Part shown: positions 24,527-33,745 of the stretch, piece by piece
Layout of the letters: each line of letters begins with the position of its first letter
Position numbering within the stretch: the first letter of the stretch is position 1
NCBI RefSeq assembly: GCF_016282985.1
Contig: NZ_JAEELZ010000037.1
Span: 1-35,345 of the forward strand
Origin: Methanosphaera sp.
Lineage (GTDB): Archaea > Methanobacteriota > Methanobacteria > Methanobacteriales > Methanobacteriaceae
Reading direction: 5' to 3'
DNA length: 35,345 nt
Made by a program: the position numbers and the translations under genes
The notes under the pieces: model-generated
Database searches by the model: none
Told to the model about the DNA's origin: nothing
What the model saw: the letters and a program-made list of their open reading frames with translations, nothing else

Positions 24527-26322
24527 GAAAAGATAGGAGAGAAGTATCAAAGCCCAACAATACAAAAAAATCCATTAAACAAGTATTGTCTTTATTAAAA
24601 GATTATAAACTAAAATTATCAATGACATTTATTTGTGCTGTAATTAGTACATTATTTACCGTGATAAGTCCTTTATTAATAGGACGAGCTACAACAATCA
24701 TATATGATGGAATAACACAAATAATGAACCATACAGGAAGTATTGACTTTGAAAGTTTATATTTCTTATTATTAGTTGCAACAGTATTATATGTCGTTAG
24801 TGCAGTATTCACATATTTACAAAGTTGGTTCTTAACTCAGATATCAACAGATATCAGTTATAAATTAAGAAAACAACTTATTGACAAAGTAAATATGCTG
24901 GCCATGGAGGAATTTGATAAAAATAAAAGAGGAGACATTCTTTCAAGAGTTACAAATGATGTGGATTCATTACAAACAGGAATTACTTCAACTTTCCTAC
25001 AATTTATGACAGCAATCATTACTCTTGTAGGGGTGTTTGTAATGATGTTAACCATTAACCTTTGGATGACATTAGTAACTGTAATACTTGTTCCAATATC
25101 TTTTATTGTTATAAGTATTGTAGTTAAACGTTCACAAAAATTTTATCAATATCAACTAAAATACAAGGGTAGTGTTAACTCACAAATTGAAGAAACATTT
25201 ACAGGTCAAAACATTATACGTGCATTTAACCAGGAAGAAGAATCATTTAAACAGTTTAAAGAAGATAATGATAAATGGTACTCACATGAGTGGAAATCCC
25301 AATTCTATTCCAGTTTAATGGGTCCTATAATGAATTTTATATCAAATTTATCTTATGTAGCAATAGCAGTTCTTGGAGCATTTTTTGTACTGGAAAAGGC
25401 AATAACTGTGGGTGATATATTAGCATTCTTCCAATACATACAAAATTTCACTCACCCAATTCAACAGATTACAAGAGTAATGAACATAGTACAGACAGCA
25501 TTAGCTGCAACAGAAAGAATATTTGAGTTCTTAGAAATTGAAAATGAAGAAAACTTATCAATTAAAGGAATTACAGATATTGAAGACAAAATTACATTTG
25601 AACATGTTAGATTTGGATATGATGAAAATGATGTAATAAAAGATTTATCCTTTACTGCAAATAAAGGTGAAAAAGTAGCTATAGTTGGACATACTGGAGC
25701 AGGAAAATCAACAATCATTAAATTGCTCATGAGATTTTATGATATAAAAAGTGGTGATATAAAAATTGATGGAGTAAACATTAATGAATATGATAAAAAC
25801 AGTTTAAGATCAATGGTAGGTATGGTTTTACAAGATACATGGTTATTCAGTGACACAATAATGGAAAATATTAGATATGGAAATTTAAAAGCTACTGATG
25901 AAGAAGTTATAGAAGCATCTAAAATAGCATATTCTGATCATTTTATAAAACAATTACCTGAGGGATATAATACTGTATTAAATGAAGATACTGATAATAT
26001 TTCCATAGGACAAAAACAATTATTAACAATTGCAAGAACAGTATTAGCTAACAAAAAAATACTTATATTGGATGAAGCTACTTCAAGTGTTGATACAAGA
26101 ACAGAAAAATTAATACAAGAAGCAATGGACAAACTAATGGAAAATAAAACAAGTTTTATTATAGCTCATAGATTATCAACCATCAAAAATGCAGACAAAA
26201 TACTTGTTATGGATGATGGTAAAATAATTGAAGAAGGAAAACATAACGAATTAATACAGATAAGTAATGGTTACTACAAGTCCTTATATGAACAGTTTAG
26301 AGTAGAAGGAGGAGTAGATTAA
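24523..26322 (+). CDS. ABC exporter half, consensus ATPase site (MdlB-like)
   Basis: A 599-residue partner of the preceding protein. It has six TM segments (about 20-320) and an ATPase with Walker A GHTGAGKST, Walker B ILILDEATSSVD including the catalytic Glu, and H-loop IIAHRLSTI. Its signature reads ISIGQKQLL rather than LSGGQ, again the pattern of asymmetric pairs in which one composite site hydrolyses ATP and the other only binds it. It is translationally coupled to the upstream half. Oligo-T at 26329-26336 probably ends the transcript. Confidence 0.9.
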   Translation: MRKDRREVSKPNNTKKSIKQVLSLLKDYKLKLSMTFICAVISTLFTVISPLLIGRATTIIYDGITQIMNHTGSIDFESLYFLLLVATVLYVVSAVFTYLQSWFLTQISTDISYKLRKQLIDKVNMLAMEEFDKNKRGDILSRVTNDVDSLQTGITSTFLQFMTAIITLVGVFVMMLTINLWMTLVTVILVPISFIVISIVVKRSQKFYQYQLKYKGSVNSQIEETFTGQNIIRAFNQEEESFKQFKEDNDKWYSHEWKSQFYSSLMGPIMNFISNLSYVAIAVLGAFFVLEKAITVGDILAFFQYIQNFTHPIQQITRVMNIVQTALAATERIFEFLEIENEENLSIKGITDIEDKITFEHVRFGYDENDVIKDLSFTANKGEKVAIVGHTGAGKSTIIKLLMRFYDIKSGDIKIDGVNINEYDKNSLRSMVGMVLQDTWLFSDTIMENIRYGNLKATDEEVIEASKIAYSDHFIKQLPEGYNTVLNEDTDNISIGQKQLLTIARTVLANKKILILDEATSSVDTRTEKLIQEAMDKLMENKTSFIIAHRLSTIKNADKILVMDDGKIIEEGKHNELIQISNGYYKSLYEQFRVEGGVD

Positions 26323-26762
26323 CTATTTCTTTTTTTAAAAAAAAAATGTCATTTTAATCAAACCAAATAATGAAAAAACATCAAACATGAAATTATTTTC
26401 ACATTAAACATCATAGGTTTTTTATTTATACAATGTTCAAAATTTTATAATTTACTCAATATTTTTATATTTTAATAATAATTTTTAGAGTTTTTTTAAA
26501 ATGATTTTTATTTTATTTAAATACTAAATTATACATTACCATATTTTATATATATCATATTAACAAATATAATAACAGAGATAATGTTTTTGTTTTCTTT
26601 TAAAAGGAAAAACTTTTGAAAAAAAATAAAGAAATTAATAAATAATAATTCTTATTTAAAATTCCATAATTATTGTTATAATAAGAAATGGAACAACTTA
26701 TAAATATATGAAAAATTTTTATTGATAATAATTCTTAAATAGAATCTTCATAAAAGGTAGTC
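26323..26762. other. A+T-rich intergenic region
   Basis: About 440 bases without a gene between the ABC exporter and the glutamate synthase operon. A TTATAAATATA box around 26699-26709 could serve the downstream operon with a start near 26730; the remainder shows only A+T runs. Confidence 0.45.
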
Positions 26763-26785
26763 GGAAGAAGACTTCCTATATAAAT
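26763..26785 (+). promoter_or_regulatory. NrpR-type operator and TATA box of the glutamate synthase operon
   Basis: GGAA-GAAGAC-TTCC lies at 26763-26776, an exact fit to GGAA-N6-TTCC, the operator known for the nitrogen repressor NrpR in Methanococcus. TATATAAAT follows at 26777-26785. If that is the TATA box, transcription starts close to ATG 26805 and the GAGGT at 26794-26798 is not used; if the box near 26700 is used, the operator lies downstream of the start. Either position would allow repression. A second match sits ahead of glnA. Confidence 0.6.
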
Positions 26786-26804
26786 TTTATAATGAGGTAA
26801 TCAA

Positions 26805-27722
26805 ATGTGTGGAATTGCAGGAATAATATATAAAGATAAAAAAACACATAAAGTCGGCAAATCATTAACTTCAATGCTTGAATCTTTACAACACAGAGGA
26901 CCGGATTCAGCAGGATTTGCAATATACGGAGGATTAAATTTACCTGAAAATAATTATCAATTAAACATTGAAATTAAAGATAATTCTGAAGCATTAAACC
27001 AAGTAAAAACAACACTTACAGAAATTAGCTCAATATTTCAGGAAGAATTAATCAAATCTGATGAAAAATATAATGTTTACCGTTGCGAAATAAGTCTAAA
27101 TAATTACTCAATGTTAAAACCTTTAATCCGTAATTTAGATGAACTTGATGATGTACAAGTACTTAACGGTTCACATTCATTTGAAATGATAAAGGACATC
27201 GGTAAAGTAAAAGACATTGCAAAAAGATATAATGTTACAAAAAGAACTGGAACTCATGGAATAGGCCATACTAGGTTTGCTACCGAAAGTGGAATAGACA
27301 GATACCATGCACATCCTTATCAAAGTTATATTAGACCAGACATTACTGTAGTACATAATGGACAAATAACAAATTACTGGAAAATTCGGGATCCTCTAGA
27401 AAGAAAGGGACATATCTTCGAAACATTAAACGACACAGAATGTATTGTACATTATATTGCAGATAAATTAAACCAAGGATATAAACTCGAAGAAGTATTA
27501 GAAGAAGCTGTAAAAGATTTGGATGGTCCATTTTCCATACTTGTAGGAACACCTGATGGAATTGGAATTGCAAAAGATAAACTTGGACTTAGACCGGGAG
27601 TAATGGCAGAAAATGATGACATTTTTGCAATAGCTTCCGAAGAAATGTCACTGCAGGATGTGTTGGATACAGATCATGTGGAACAAATCGCACCCGGAGA
27701 AACTAGATCATATACATTATAA
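26805..27722 (+). CDS. Glutamate synthase amidotransferase subunit (archaeal GltB domain 1)
   Basis: A 305-residue class II (Ntn) glutamine amidotransferase. Cys2 in MCGIAGI is the nucleophile exposed after Met removal. QHRGPDSAGFAIY (about 29-41), GIGHTRFATESG, HAHPYQ and VVHNGQITNY are the family landmarks. It releases ammonia from glutamine for the FMN subunit. In bacterial glutamate synthase this domain is the N-terminus of one large chain; here it is a separate gene, as in many archaea. A segment of about 85 residues (about 45-130) is inserted between the first two blocks. It is first in a four-gene operon. Confidence 0.88.
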   Translation: MCGIAGIIYKDKKTHKVGKSLTSMLESLQHRGPDSAGFAIYGGLNLPENNYQLNIEIKDNSEALNQVKTTLTEISSIFQEELIKSDEKYNVYRCEISLNNYSMLKPLIRNLDELDDVQVLNGSHSFEMIKDIGKVKDIAKRYNVTKRTGTHGIGHTRFATESGIDRYHAHPYQSYIRPDITVVHNGQITNYWKIRDPLERKGHIFETLNDTECIVHYIADKLNQGYKLEEVLEEAVKDLDGPFSILVGTPDGIGIAKDKLGLRPGVMAENDDIFAIASEEMSLQDVLDTDHVEQIAPGETRSYTL

Positions 27723-27735
27723 GAAGGGAATAAAA

Positions 27736-28407
27736 GTGAGAAAGTATATAATAGATGCAAAAAATATGGAAGAAAAAGAATTGAATCGTTCAATTAAAGA
27801 ACATGCAGTAAATTACGATAAATTAATTATTAAAAATCCACAATCAAACCATAATATAGCTGCAGGCCTAACAGAATCAGTTGAAATAGAAATTGATGGT
27901 TCTGCAGGATATTTTGTTGGAACAATGGTTGATGGTCCAAAAATACATGTTAAACAAAACGCAGGATGGTTTGCCGGAGATAATATGACTTGTGGTGAAT
28001 TAATTATCGAAGGAGGAACTGGTGATGGAGCAGGTCAAGGAATTTATGGTGGAACCGTTGTTGTGAAAGGTGATACAGGTTCACGTACTGGAGAAATCAT
28101 GAAAGGTGGAACAGTTATTATTGGTGGAAATAGTGGTTACATGACTGGTTTATTGATGATGGGTGGTCGTTTGATAGTACTCGGAAATGTGACAGATGAT
28201 GCTGGTGAATCTATTATGAGAGGTACAATATATGTGCTTGGAGAAGTTAAAAGTTTGGGAAAACATGCACAAATGGAACAAACCACTTTAGAAGATCAAA
28301 AAGAATTGAAAAGAATATTAACAAAATATGGATTTGAAATTACAGATGTTGATTATACCAATTTCAAAAAAATTACAAACAACTCCAAACAGGAATTAAT
28401 GTGGTGA
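27736..28407 (+). CDS. Glutamate synthase GXGXG subunit (archaeal GltB domain 3)
   Basis: A 223-residue protein built of repeating G-x-x-G-x-x-x-G turns, such as AGWFAGDNMTCGELIIEGGT, GQGIYGGTVVVKG and SGYMTGLLMMGGRLIVLG, which make the right-handed beta helix found at the C-terminus of glutamate synthase. It is structural, joining the amidotransferase and FMN parts. The frame is open further upstream, overlapping the previous gene, but GTG 27736 (MRKYIIDAKN) follows AGAAGGGA and is preferred. The stop lies inside the GTGGTGA that serves as ribosome site for the next gene. Confidence 0.87.
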   Translation: MRKYIIDAKNMEEKELNRSIKEHAVNYDKLIIKNPQSNHNIAAGLTESVEIEIDGSAGYFVGTMVDGPKIHVKQNAGWFAGDNMTCGELIIEGGTGDGAGQGIYGGTVVVKGDTGSRTGEIMKGGTVIIGGNSGYMTGLLMMGGRLIVLGNVTDDAGESIMRGTIYVLGEVKSLGKHAQMEQTTLEDQKELKRILTKYGFEITDVDYTNFKKITNNSKQELMW

Positions 28408-28412
28408 AAACA

Positions 28413-29489
28413 ATGACAGAACATAAAATAGCTATGGTAGGAACTCCTTGTGGAATAATGGCAGCATCAAAAATACAACACTACACTGAAACACCAATAT
28501 ATTTTAAAATAGGTTTATTCTGTATGGAAAACTTTTCATACTTATACTTTACAAAACTATTGGAAAGTATTGATTTGACAATGAATGATATTGAAAAATT
28601 CAGAATTGAAAAAGGATATGCATTTTTTAACTTAAAAAATGGTGAACAAATAAAAATATCATTATCTAAAGCTAAGACAGTAGTTAGAAAAAACTGTAAT
28701 ATTTGTGTAGAATTAACTTCAGAAACATCTGATGTATCTGTAGGTTCTATTGGTTCAGAAAATGGATGGTCAACAGTAATTATCAGAACTGAGAAAGGAG
28801 AAAAAATTATAGAAGATGCTATAAAACAAAAATATCTTAAGGCAAAAGAATTAACTCCTTCACAATTGAAACTTTTGGAGAGAATAGCTTCAAATAAAGC
28901 CAAAGAAAATCTTGAAAATATAAATGAAAGAGAATCAAAAGCACGTCCTGTATTATACCAAAGAGATAAAACAGATGAAAATATCTTAGAAGAGAATTCT
29001 GAATCAAACTTTGATGATTTAAGAGCAAATGTAATCAATGTTGGAGCTTGTGTACTCTGTGGAGCCTGCGAATATGTATGTCCTGAAGACTACATTTTAA
29101 TCAAGAATACAAAACCACGTAAAAAACGAAAAAAATGTCCTGATGATTGTCATATGTGTTTTACAGTTTGTCCAAGAACATTTGTCCCTATCAATCTTAG
29201 AAATGATATTAGTAAAAAAATTGGTGATTATAGGAAAATTTTAACTGTAAAATCATTAAAACATAATAGAGGCCAGGATGGAGTTGTGGTAACTACAATA
29301 CTGGATTATCTTATTTCAAATAAGATAGTGACTGAAACATTAATCGTTGATAAAAAAGAGGATTTAGATTGGAAACCTGTAGCAAAACTTACAAAAGATA
29401 TCGATGAAATAGTTAAAGCTTCAGGAACAAAGTATTCTGTTTGTCCAGTATTTAAACCTTTAAAACAATTAAAAAAGGATGTGATTTAA
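28413..29489 (+). CDS. F420-type FrhB-like subunit with swapped domain order and a ferredoxin domain
   Basis: A 358-residue protein. Residues 1-185 match the C-terminal part of FrhB (F420-reducing hydrogenase beta): VGTPCGIMAASK (9-20), IGLFCMENFSY, C95/C98 (CNIC), SDVSVGSIGSENGWSTVIIRT and the helix KLLERIASNKAKENL. Residues 207-255 are a two-cluster ferredoxin (C213, C216, C219, C223; C242, C246, C249, C253). Residues 267-358 match the N-terminal part of FrhB (NRGQDGVVVTTILDYLIS ... ASGTKYSVCPVFKPLKQL). The usual order is N then C, so this chain is permuted. It probably supplies electrons from reduced F420 to glutamate synthase. ATG 28413 follows GTGGTGA; the frame is also open from GTG 28401. 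Confidence 0.8.
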   Translation: MTEHKIAMVGTPCGIMAASKIQHYTETPIYFKIGLFCMENFSYLYFTKLLESIDLTMNDIEKFRIEKGYAFFNLKNGEQIKISLSKAKTVVRKNCNICVELTSETSDVSVGSIGSENGWSTVIIRTEKGEKIIEDAIKQKYLKAKELTPSQLKLLERIASNKAKENLENINERESKARPVLYQRDKTDENILEENSESNFDDLRANVINVGACVLCGACEYVCPEDYILIKNTKPRKKRKKCPDDCHMCFTVCPRTFVPINLRNDISKKIGDYRKILTVKSLKHNRGQDGVVVTTILDYLISNKIVTETLIVDKKEDLDWKPVAKLTKDIDEIVKASGTKYSVCPVFKPLKQLKKDVI

Positions 29490-30968
29490 ATGCCATTTGA
29501 CGTTAACAGAAAATCAGAAATATGTAAACGAAATAACGATAGACCAGGATGTTGTTGGTATTTATGTGACAATCCTAAAAAATCTTTATGTAAAAATTGT
29601 TATAGCTGTTATAGTAATTGTCCACATGGGGTATATGAAATAATTAATGATGAACCACAACCAGTTCATCAAGAAAACTGTGTTGGCTGTAAAATTTGTG
29701 AAGAAATGTGTCCAAATAATGCAATATATGTAACACCATTACCTGATGAACACAGAGGAATCTGGTCAAATTATACCATGTTGGAAATTAAAAGAAAATC
29801 CATAGAAGGTTCTTACAAAGTAAGAGGATGTGGTGCAACACGTCATGTTCCATCATTTGATGATTTAACAATATTACCTGCTCAAGTATCAAGACCACCT
29901 ATCGATAAATACAGGGAACCATGTAACTCAGAAGTAACATTAGGAGATAGGTTTGCAGAAAATCCTATAAAAATTTCAACGCCTATTATGATTGGAGCTA
30001 TGTCATTTGGAGCTATTAGTAAAGAAGCAAAGATAGCATTAGCCAGAGGATCAACACTTGCCGGAACTATAACAAATACTGGTGAAGGTGGAATGCTACC
30101 TGAAGAAAGACATTTTGCAGACAAATTAATTGCTCAATATGCTTCAGGAAGATTTGGAGTTTCAGCAAATTACCTGAATAATGCAGATGCAATAGAAATA
30201 AAAATAGGACAAGGTTCAAAAGCCGGAATGGGAGGACATTTACTTGCTGAAAAAGTTACAGCAGAAGTGGCAAAAATTAGGAATATACCTCAAGGAACTA
30301 ATGCTTTAAGCCCTGCAAGACATATGGATATAGTAGGTCCTGAAGATTTAGGTATGAAAATTAATCAATTACGTGAAATAACAGATTGGAAGATACCTAT
30401 TATGGTAAAATTCACATCAGGTAGAGTTAAGGAAGATGTTAAAATTGCTGCCAAAGCAGGAGCAGATATAATTGTTGTTGATGGTATGCAGGGAGGTACC
30501 GGTGCTGGTCCGGAAGTAGTTACTGAACACTCTGGAATTCCTACAATACAAGCAATATTAGAAGCAGATAATGCTCTTAGAGATATAAACCTTAGAGAAG
30601 AAGTAAGTCTTGTAGCTGCAGGAGGTATACGTTCCGGAGCTGATGTAGCTAAAGCAATAGCATTGGGTGCAGATGCAGCATATATTGGAACAGCAGCTTT
30701 AATCTCATTAGGTTGTAAAGTATGTCAGGGATGTAGTAAAGGAACATGCCCTAAAGGAATAGCAACTCAAAATCGATTATTTAGACGAAGATTGGATCCT
30801 GTTAGAGGTGGAGAACAAGTTGCAAATTACATTAAAGTAATGACCGAAGAAGCAAAAATGTTAACTCAGCAAGCAGGAAATACAGATATTGAAAAATTAG
30901 AGAAAGAAGATTTAGTAGCCTTAACAATGGAAGCATCCCATATTACTGGAGTACCATTGGTACGGTAA
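29490..30968 (+). CDS. Glutamate synthase FMN subunit with N-terminal ferredoxin (archaeal GltB domain 2)
   Basis: A 492-residue protein. It has an N-terminal two-cluster ferredoxin (C34, C37, C40, C44; C64, C67, C70, C74), then the FMN TIM barrel of glutamate synthase: PIMIGAMSFGAISKEAKIAL, SPARHMDIVGPEDL, GGTGAGPEV near 335-343 and AAGGIRSGADVAKAIALGAD. C409, C412, C415 and C420 (CQGCSKGTCPKGIAT) supply the family's Fe-S cluster. It makes glutamate from 2-oxoglutarate and the ammonia released by the amidotransferase subunit. The ATG abuts the TAA of the FrhB-like gene and follows GGATGTGAT. It is the last gene of the operon. Confidence 0.92.
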   Translation: MPFDVNRKSEICKRNNDRPGCCWYLCDNPKKSLCKNCYSCYSNCPHGVYEIINDEPQPVHQENCVGCKICEEMCPNNAIYVTPLPDEHRGIWSNYTMLEIKRKSIEGSYKVRGCGATRHVPSFDDLTILPAQVSRPPIDKYREPCNSEVTLGDRFAENPIKISTPIMIGAMSFGAISKEAKIALARGSTLAGTITNTGEGGMLPEERHFADKLIAQYASGRFGVSANYLNNADAIEIKIGQGSKAGMGGHLLAEKVTAEVAKIRNIPQGTNALSPARHMDIVGPEDLGMKINQLREITDWKIPIMVKFTSGRVKEDVKIAAKAGADIIVVDGMQGGTGAGPEVVTEHSGIPTIQAILEADNALRDINLREEVSLVAAGGIRSGADVAKAIALGADAAYIGTAALISLGCKVCQGCSKGTCPKGIATQNRLFRRRLDPVRGGEQVANYIKVMTEEAKMLTQQAGNTDIEKLEKEDLVALTMEASHITGVPLVR

Positions 30969-30999
30969 AAGCATGAATTAACCATTTCAACGCCAAAGA

Positions 31000-31034
31000 G
31001 AGAAGAATTAATTTACTTCTCAATAACTTTTTTT
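31000..31034 (+). terminator. Terminator of the glutamate synthase operon
   Basis: GAGAAG 31000-31005 pairs with CTTCTC 31016-31021, followed shortly by seven T at 31028-31034. It lies about 30 bases after the last stop codon and ends the operon before the promoter at 31098. Confidence 0.55.
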
Positions 31035-31097
31035 AAAAAAAAATAATACTTAAAATAGAAATAATAATTAAAATTATATATAACTCTTAACTCTTAT

Positions 31098-31107
31098 TTT
31101 ATATATT
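31098..31107 (+). promoter_or_regulatory. TATA box of the predicted small RNA
   Basis: TTTATATATT on the plus strand, about 30 bases before the expected transcript start. CTCTTAAC 31084-31091 and GTTAAGAG 31128-31135 form an inverted repeat around it, a possible operator. Confidence 0.4.
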
Positions 31108-31127
31108 AAAAAGTTAAAAAAAGGGAG

Positions 31128-31224
31128 GTTAAGAGAGATAATGTTTTAGGGGTGATTAGAGGAGAATTTAAATATTTAATTTAAATTGAACTTTTAATCA
31201 CATTATTAATCACCCCTTTTTTTT
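31128..31224 (+). ncRNA. Predicted small RNA between the glutamate synthase operon and glnA
   Basis: There is no reading frame of note. A TATA box at 31098-31107 predicts a start near 31128. The outer stem is a perfect 11-base pair, AGGGGTGATTA 31148-31158 with TAATCACCCCT 31207-31217, followed by a run of eight T (31217-31224). Inside it AATTTAAAT 31165-31173 pairs with ATTTAAATT 31179-31187. TAATCAC also occurs at 31195-31201, so the left arm has two possible partners. The result is a transcript of about 97 bases with its own promoter and end. A bidirectional terminator is the main alternative. Nitrogen-related small RNAs are known in Methanosarcina; any role here is inference. Confidence 0.4.
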
Positions 31225-31263
31225 CCTTTAAAAAACATTTAAAGTATGAAGAATTTACTAATG

Positions 31264-32601
31264 TTATATATTTAAGTATCTTTCACGCTCATAATCAAAT
31301 ACCTGTATTCTATAATCATCCCATTCCTGACGTTTAATATTGTAGAATTGATTGTATACGAAATCACCTAAAGCATTTCTTACAATATCATCATTTTCTA
31401 ATTCATGATAAGCTTCCCATAAACTTGTTGGTAATGTTTTAATACCTTTTTCAGCCAATTCTTCAGGAGTATGTTCAAATGCATTGAATTCTGTTGGTTC
31501 TCCAGGATCCATTTTATTATCCATACCATCCAAACCAGCTTCTAACAATACTGCAAATGCCAAGTAAGGATTACATGAAGGATCAGCAGATCGACATTCA
31601 ATTCTTGTTCCTATACCTCTTGAAGCAGGAATCCTCAATAATGTTGACCTATTTTTAAGACCATAAGCAATGTAACATGGTGCTTCGTATCCAGGCACTA
31701 AACGTTTATATGAATTTACAGTAGGAGATAAAATTGCAGATAATGCTGGAGCATGTTTTAATAACCCACCAATAAAATACAATGCCTCTTGAGATAACTG
31801 AGTTTCAGTATCAGGATCATAGAAAATATTTTTTCCATCCTTAAATAAGCTCTGATTACAATGCATTCCACTTCCATTAACACCCAAGAATGGTTTTGGC
31901 ATGAAAGTTACTTTATATCCTAAATTATGAACTAATGCTTTAATAGCTTGTTTAAAAGTAATTACAGCATCAGCAGTTTTTAATGCATCTGCAAATCTGA
32001 AATCAATTTCATGTTGTCCCGGAGCAACTTCATGATGACTAACTTCTATGTTGAAATCTAATTTTTCGAGCCCTAAAACAATCTCTCTTCTTATATCAGT
32101 TCCATGGTCTAATGGTTCAACATCAAAATAATCTGCTTCATCTGCCGGTTTATAATTACCCTTTTCATCTTTATCAATGATGAAAAATTCCGGTTCAGGA
32201 CCCATATTAAATTGATATCCTCTTTCCTCAGCTTTTTTCAATGATTTTTTTAATACACCTCTTGGATCTCCTTCAAAATGTGTTCCATCAGTATTGTAAA
32301 CATCACATATGAATCTACAAGTTCCTTTATCTTCTGGTCTCCAAGGTAATGAAGAAAATGTACTAATATCTGGTTTTAATGCTAAATCACTATTGTTTAT
32401 TTCAGTAAATCCAGGTACTGAAGAACCGTCAAATAACAATCCATCTTTAATTATATCTTCAACATCATCAGGTTTTTTCAATGATACAGCCATACTTTTT
32501 GGAATACCATGAATATCAGAAAATTGTAATCTTAAAAATTTATAACCAAATTGATCTACCTGTTTAATTATTTCATCTATTTTATCATCTTCTATTGACA
32601 T
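31264..32601 (-). CDS. glnA: Glutamine synthetase type I
   Basis: A 445-residue GSI. Landmarks: [17 protein letters not shown] (about 23-39), [11 protein letters not shown] (about 55-65), [39 protein letters not shown], and the [32 protein letters not shown] block with catalytic residues near 315-350. It condenses glutamate and ammonia with ATP to glutamine, which feeds the convergent glutamate synthase operon. The length fits the short GSI-alpha type, and the Tyr adenylylation site of the longer bacterial form is not seen. AGGGTGA lies ahead of the ATG. The promoter carries an NrpR-type operator. Confidence 0.97.
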   Translation of the reverse strand: MSIEDDKIDEIIKQVDQFGYKFLRLQFSDIHGIPKSMAVSLKKPDDVEDIIKDGLLFDGSSVPGFTEINNSDLALKPDISTFSSLPWRPEDKGTCRFICDVYNTDGTHFEGDPRGVLKKSLKKAEERGYQFNMGPEPEFFIIDKDEKGNYKPADEADYFDVEPLDHGTDIRREIVLGLEKLDFNIEVSHHEVAPGQHEIDFRFADALKTADAVITFKQAIKALVHNLGYKVTFMPKPFLGVNGSGMHCNQSLFKDGKNIFYDPDTETQLSQEALYFIGGLLKHAPALSAILSPTVNSYKRLVPGYEAPCYIAYGLKNRSTLLRIPASRGIGTRIECRSADPSCNPYLAFAVLLEAGLDGMDNKMDPGEPTEFNAFEHTPEELAEKGIKTLPTSLWEAYHELENDDIVRNALGDFVYNQFYNIKRQEWDDYRIQVFDYERERYLNI

Positions 32602-32660
32602 AAAAATTCACCCTAATTATTTATTATTAAAGAATTATCATATTCCGCATAAGCTTTAAT

Positions 32661-32694
32661 TAAATTATATTTTTCATATCGGAAATATGCTTCC
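32661..32694 (-). promoter_or_regulatory. glnA promoter with NrpR-type operator
   Basis: On the minus strand GGAA-GCATAT-TTCC (32694-32681) is an exact GGAA-N6-TTCC site. The TATA box AAAATATAATTTA follows at 32673-32661, so the operator overlaps or touches the BRE and would block TFB/TBP binding. The predicted transcript start is near 32642, giving a leader of about 40 bases that includes AGGGTGA at 32614-32608. Confidence 0.65.
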
Positions 32695-33163
32695 TACTTC
32701 CTTATATGATAATTATCATATATAAATGTTTTGAAAAAAATAGAATAAAAAAAATAAATAATATAATATTTTTATAGATTATTTTTTAATTTAATTAACA
32801 ATATTCACTTATTTTAATATTAGAATATTTAGAATATTATTACAAATCAAATTATAGAAGTATACAAATTATTTTATAAAAATATCATATCATATTGATT
32901 TTTCATATATTTTAGAAAATATTTTTTCCGATAAATTTTTGTTGATAATCCATCTTAAAATTACTATAAAAAATTGTATTTAATTAATTAAATATAATTA
33001 CTAATAGAAAATTATATCATATTTTAGATAGCTGTTAAAAAATAAATTCTAATAAAGAAAGAAATGAACCTACTGAAAAAATTTGGAAAAGAATATGATC
33101 CCATCATTCAAACATTAAATTAAATTAAGAAATAATTTAAAAACAAAATAAGGAAGTAAAAAT
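32695..33163. other. A+T-rich intergenic region between divergent glnA and nitroreductase
   Basis: About 470 bases with no supported gene. A 19-codon frame at 33064-33123 (MNLLKKFGKEYDPIIQTLN) lies just before the nitroreductase gene, with weak AAAGAAAG ahead; it may be chance or a relic. The nitroreductase ribosome site is AAGGAAGT at 33151-33158. Confidence 0.4.
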
Positions 33164-33682
33164 ATGTCATTATTAGAAATAATATTAAAAAGAAGAAGTG
33201 TAAGAACTTATACTGATGAAGAAATTCCTGAAAATAAAATAGAAAAAATATTACAAGCAGGATTACTGGCTCCTACAAGTAGAAATAGAAAACCTTGTGA
33301 ATTTTATGTTGTTAAAGATAAAGAAATTTTAGAAAAATTATCCAAATCAAAAGCATCTGGTTCATCAATGCTTGAAAATGCAAATACTGCAATAGTTGTT
33401 TTTGCTGATTCTGAAAAAGCAGATACTTGGATTGAAGACTCATCAATAGCTTTAGCATACATGGATTTAATGGCAAATGAATTAGATATTGGAAGTTGTT
33501 GGTGTCAATCACATCTAAGATTTTCCGCAGACAATAAAAAATCAGAAGAAGTAATTAAAGAAATTTTTTCAATGGATAGCAAATATCGTGTTGTAGGAAT
33601 ATTATCATTAGGAATTGCCAGTAGTAAACCAGAAGGGCATAACTTATCAGAAATAGATGAATCAAAAATTAGTTACTTTTAG
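33164..33682 (+). CDS. Nitroreductase-family FMN oxidoreductase
   Basis: A 172-residue FMN nitroreductase-like protein: RRSVRTYTDEEIPENKIEKI at the N-terminus, APTSRNRKPCEFYVVKDKEI (about 37-56) and GSCWCQSHLRF near 111-121. It is related to the protein at 4871-5410; both have WIEDSS/ASxA followed by the GxCW block. Such proteins reduce nitro groups, quinones or flavins with NAD(P)H or ferredoxin. A cupin gene follows about 60 bases later in the same direction. The physiological acceptor is unknown. Confidence 0.85.
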   Translation: MSLLEIILKRRSVRTYTDEEIPENKIEKILQAGLLAPTSRNRKPCEFYVVKDKEILEKLSKSKASGSSMLENANTAIVVFADSEKADTWIEDSSIALAYMDLMANELDIGSCWCQSHLRFSADNKKSEEVIKEIFSMDSKYRVVGILSLGIASSKPEGHNLSEIDESKISYF

Positions 33683-33745
33683 AGTAACAAAAATATATAA
33701 CTCTTGATATTAAAAAATTAGAATATTAATCAATTTGGTGAAAAA

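Noticed and set aside
31148-31224. Riboswitch in the gap before glnA
   Set aside because: The structure points away from glnA (plus strand), lies after both coding regions (convergent genes) and ends in oligo-T, so it cannot be a glnA leader.
33064-33123. 19-codon frame MNLLKKFGKEYDPIIQTLN ahead of the nitroreductase
   Set aside because: Too short to support, only a weak ribosome site, and no attenuator-like structure follows; left as part of the intergenic entry.
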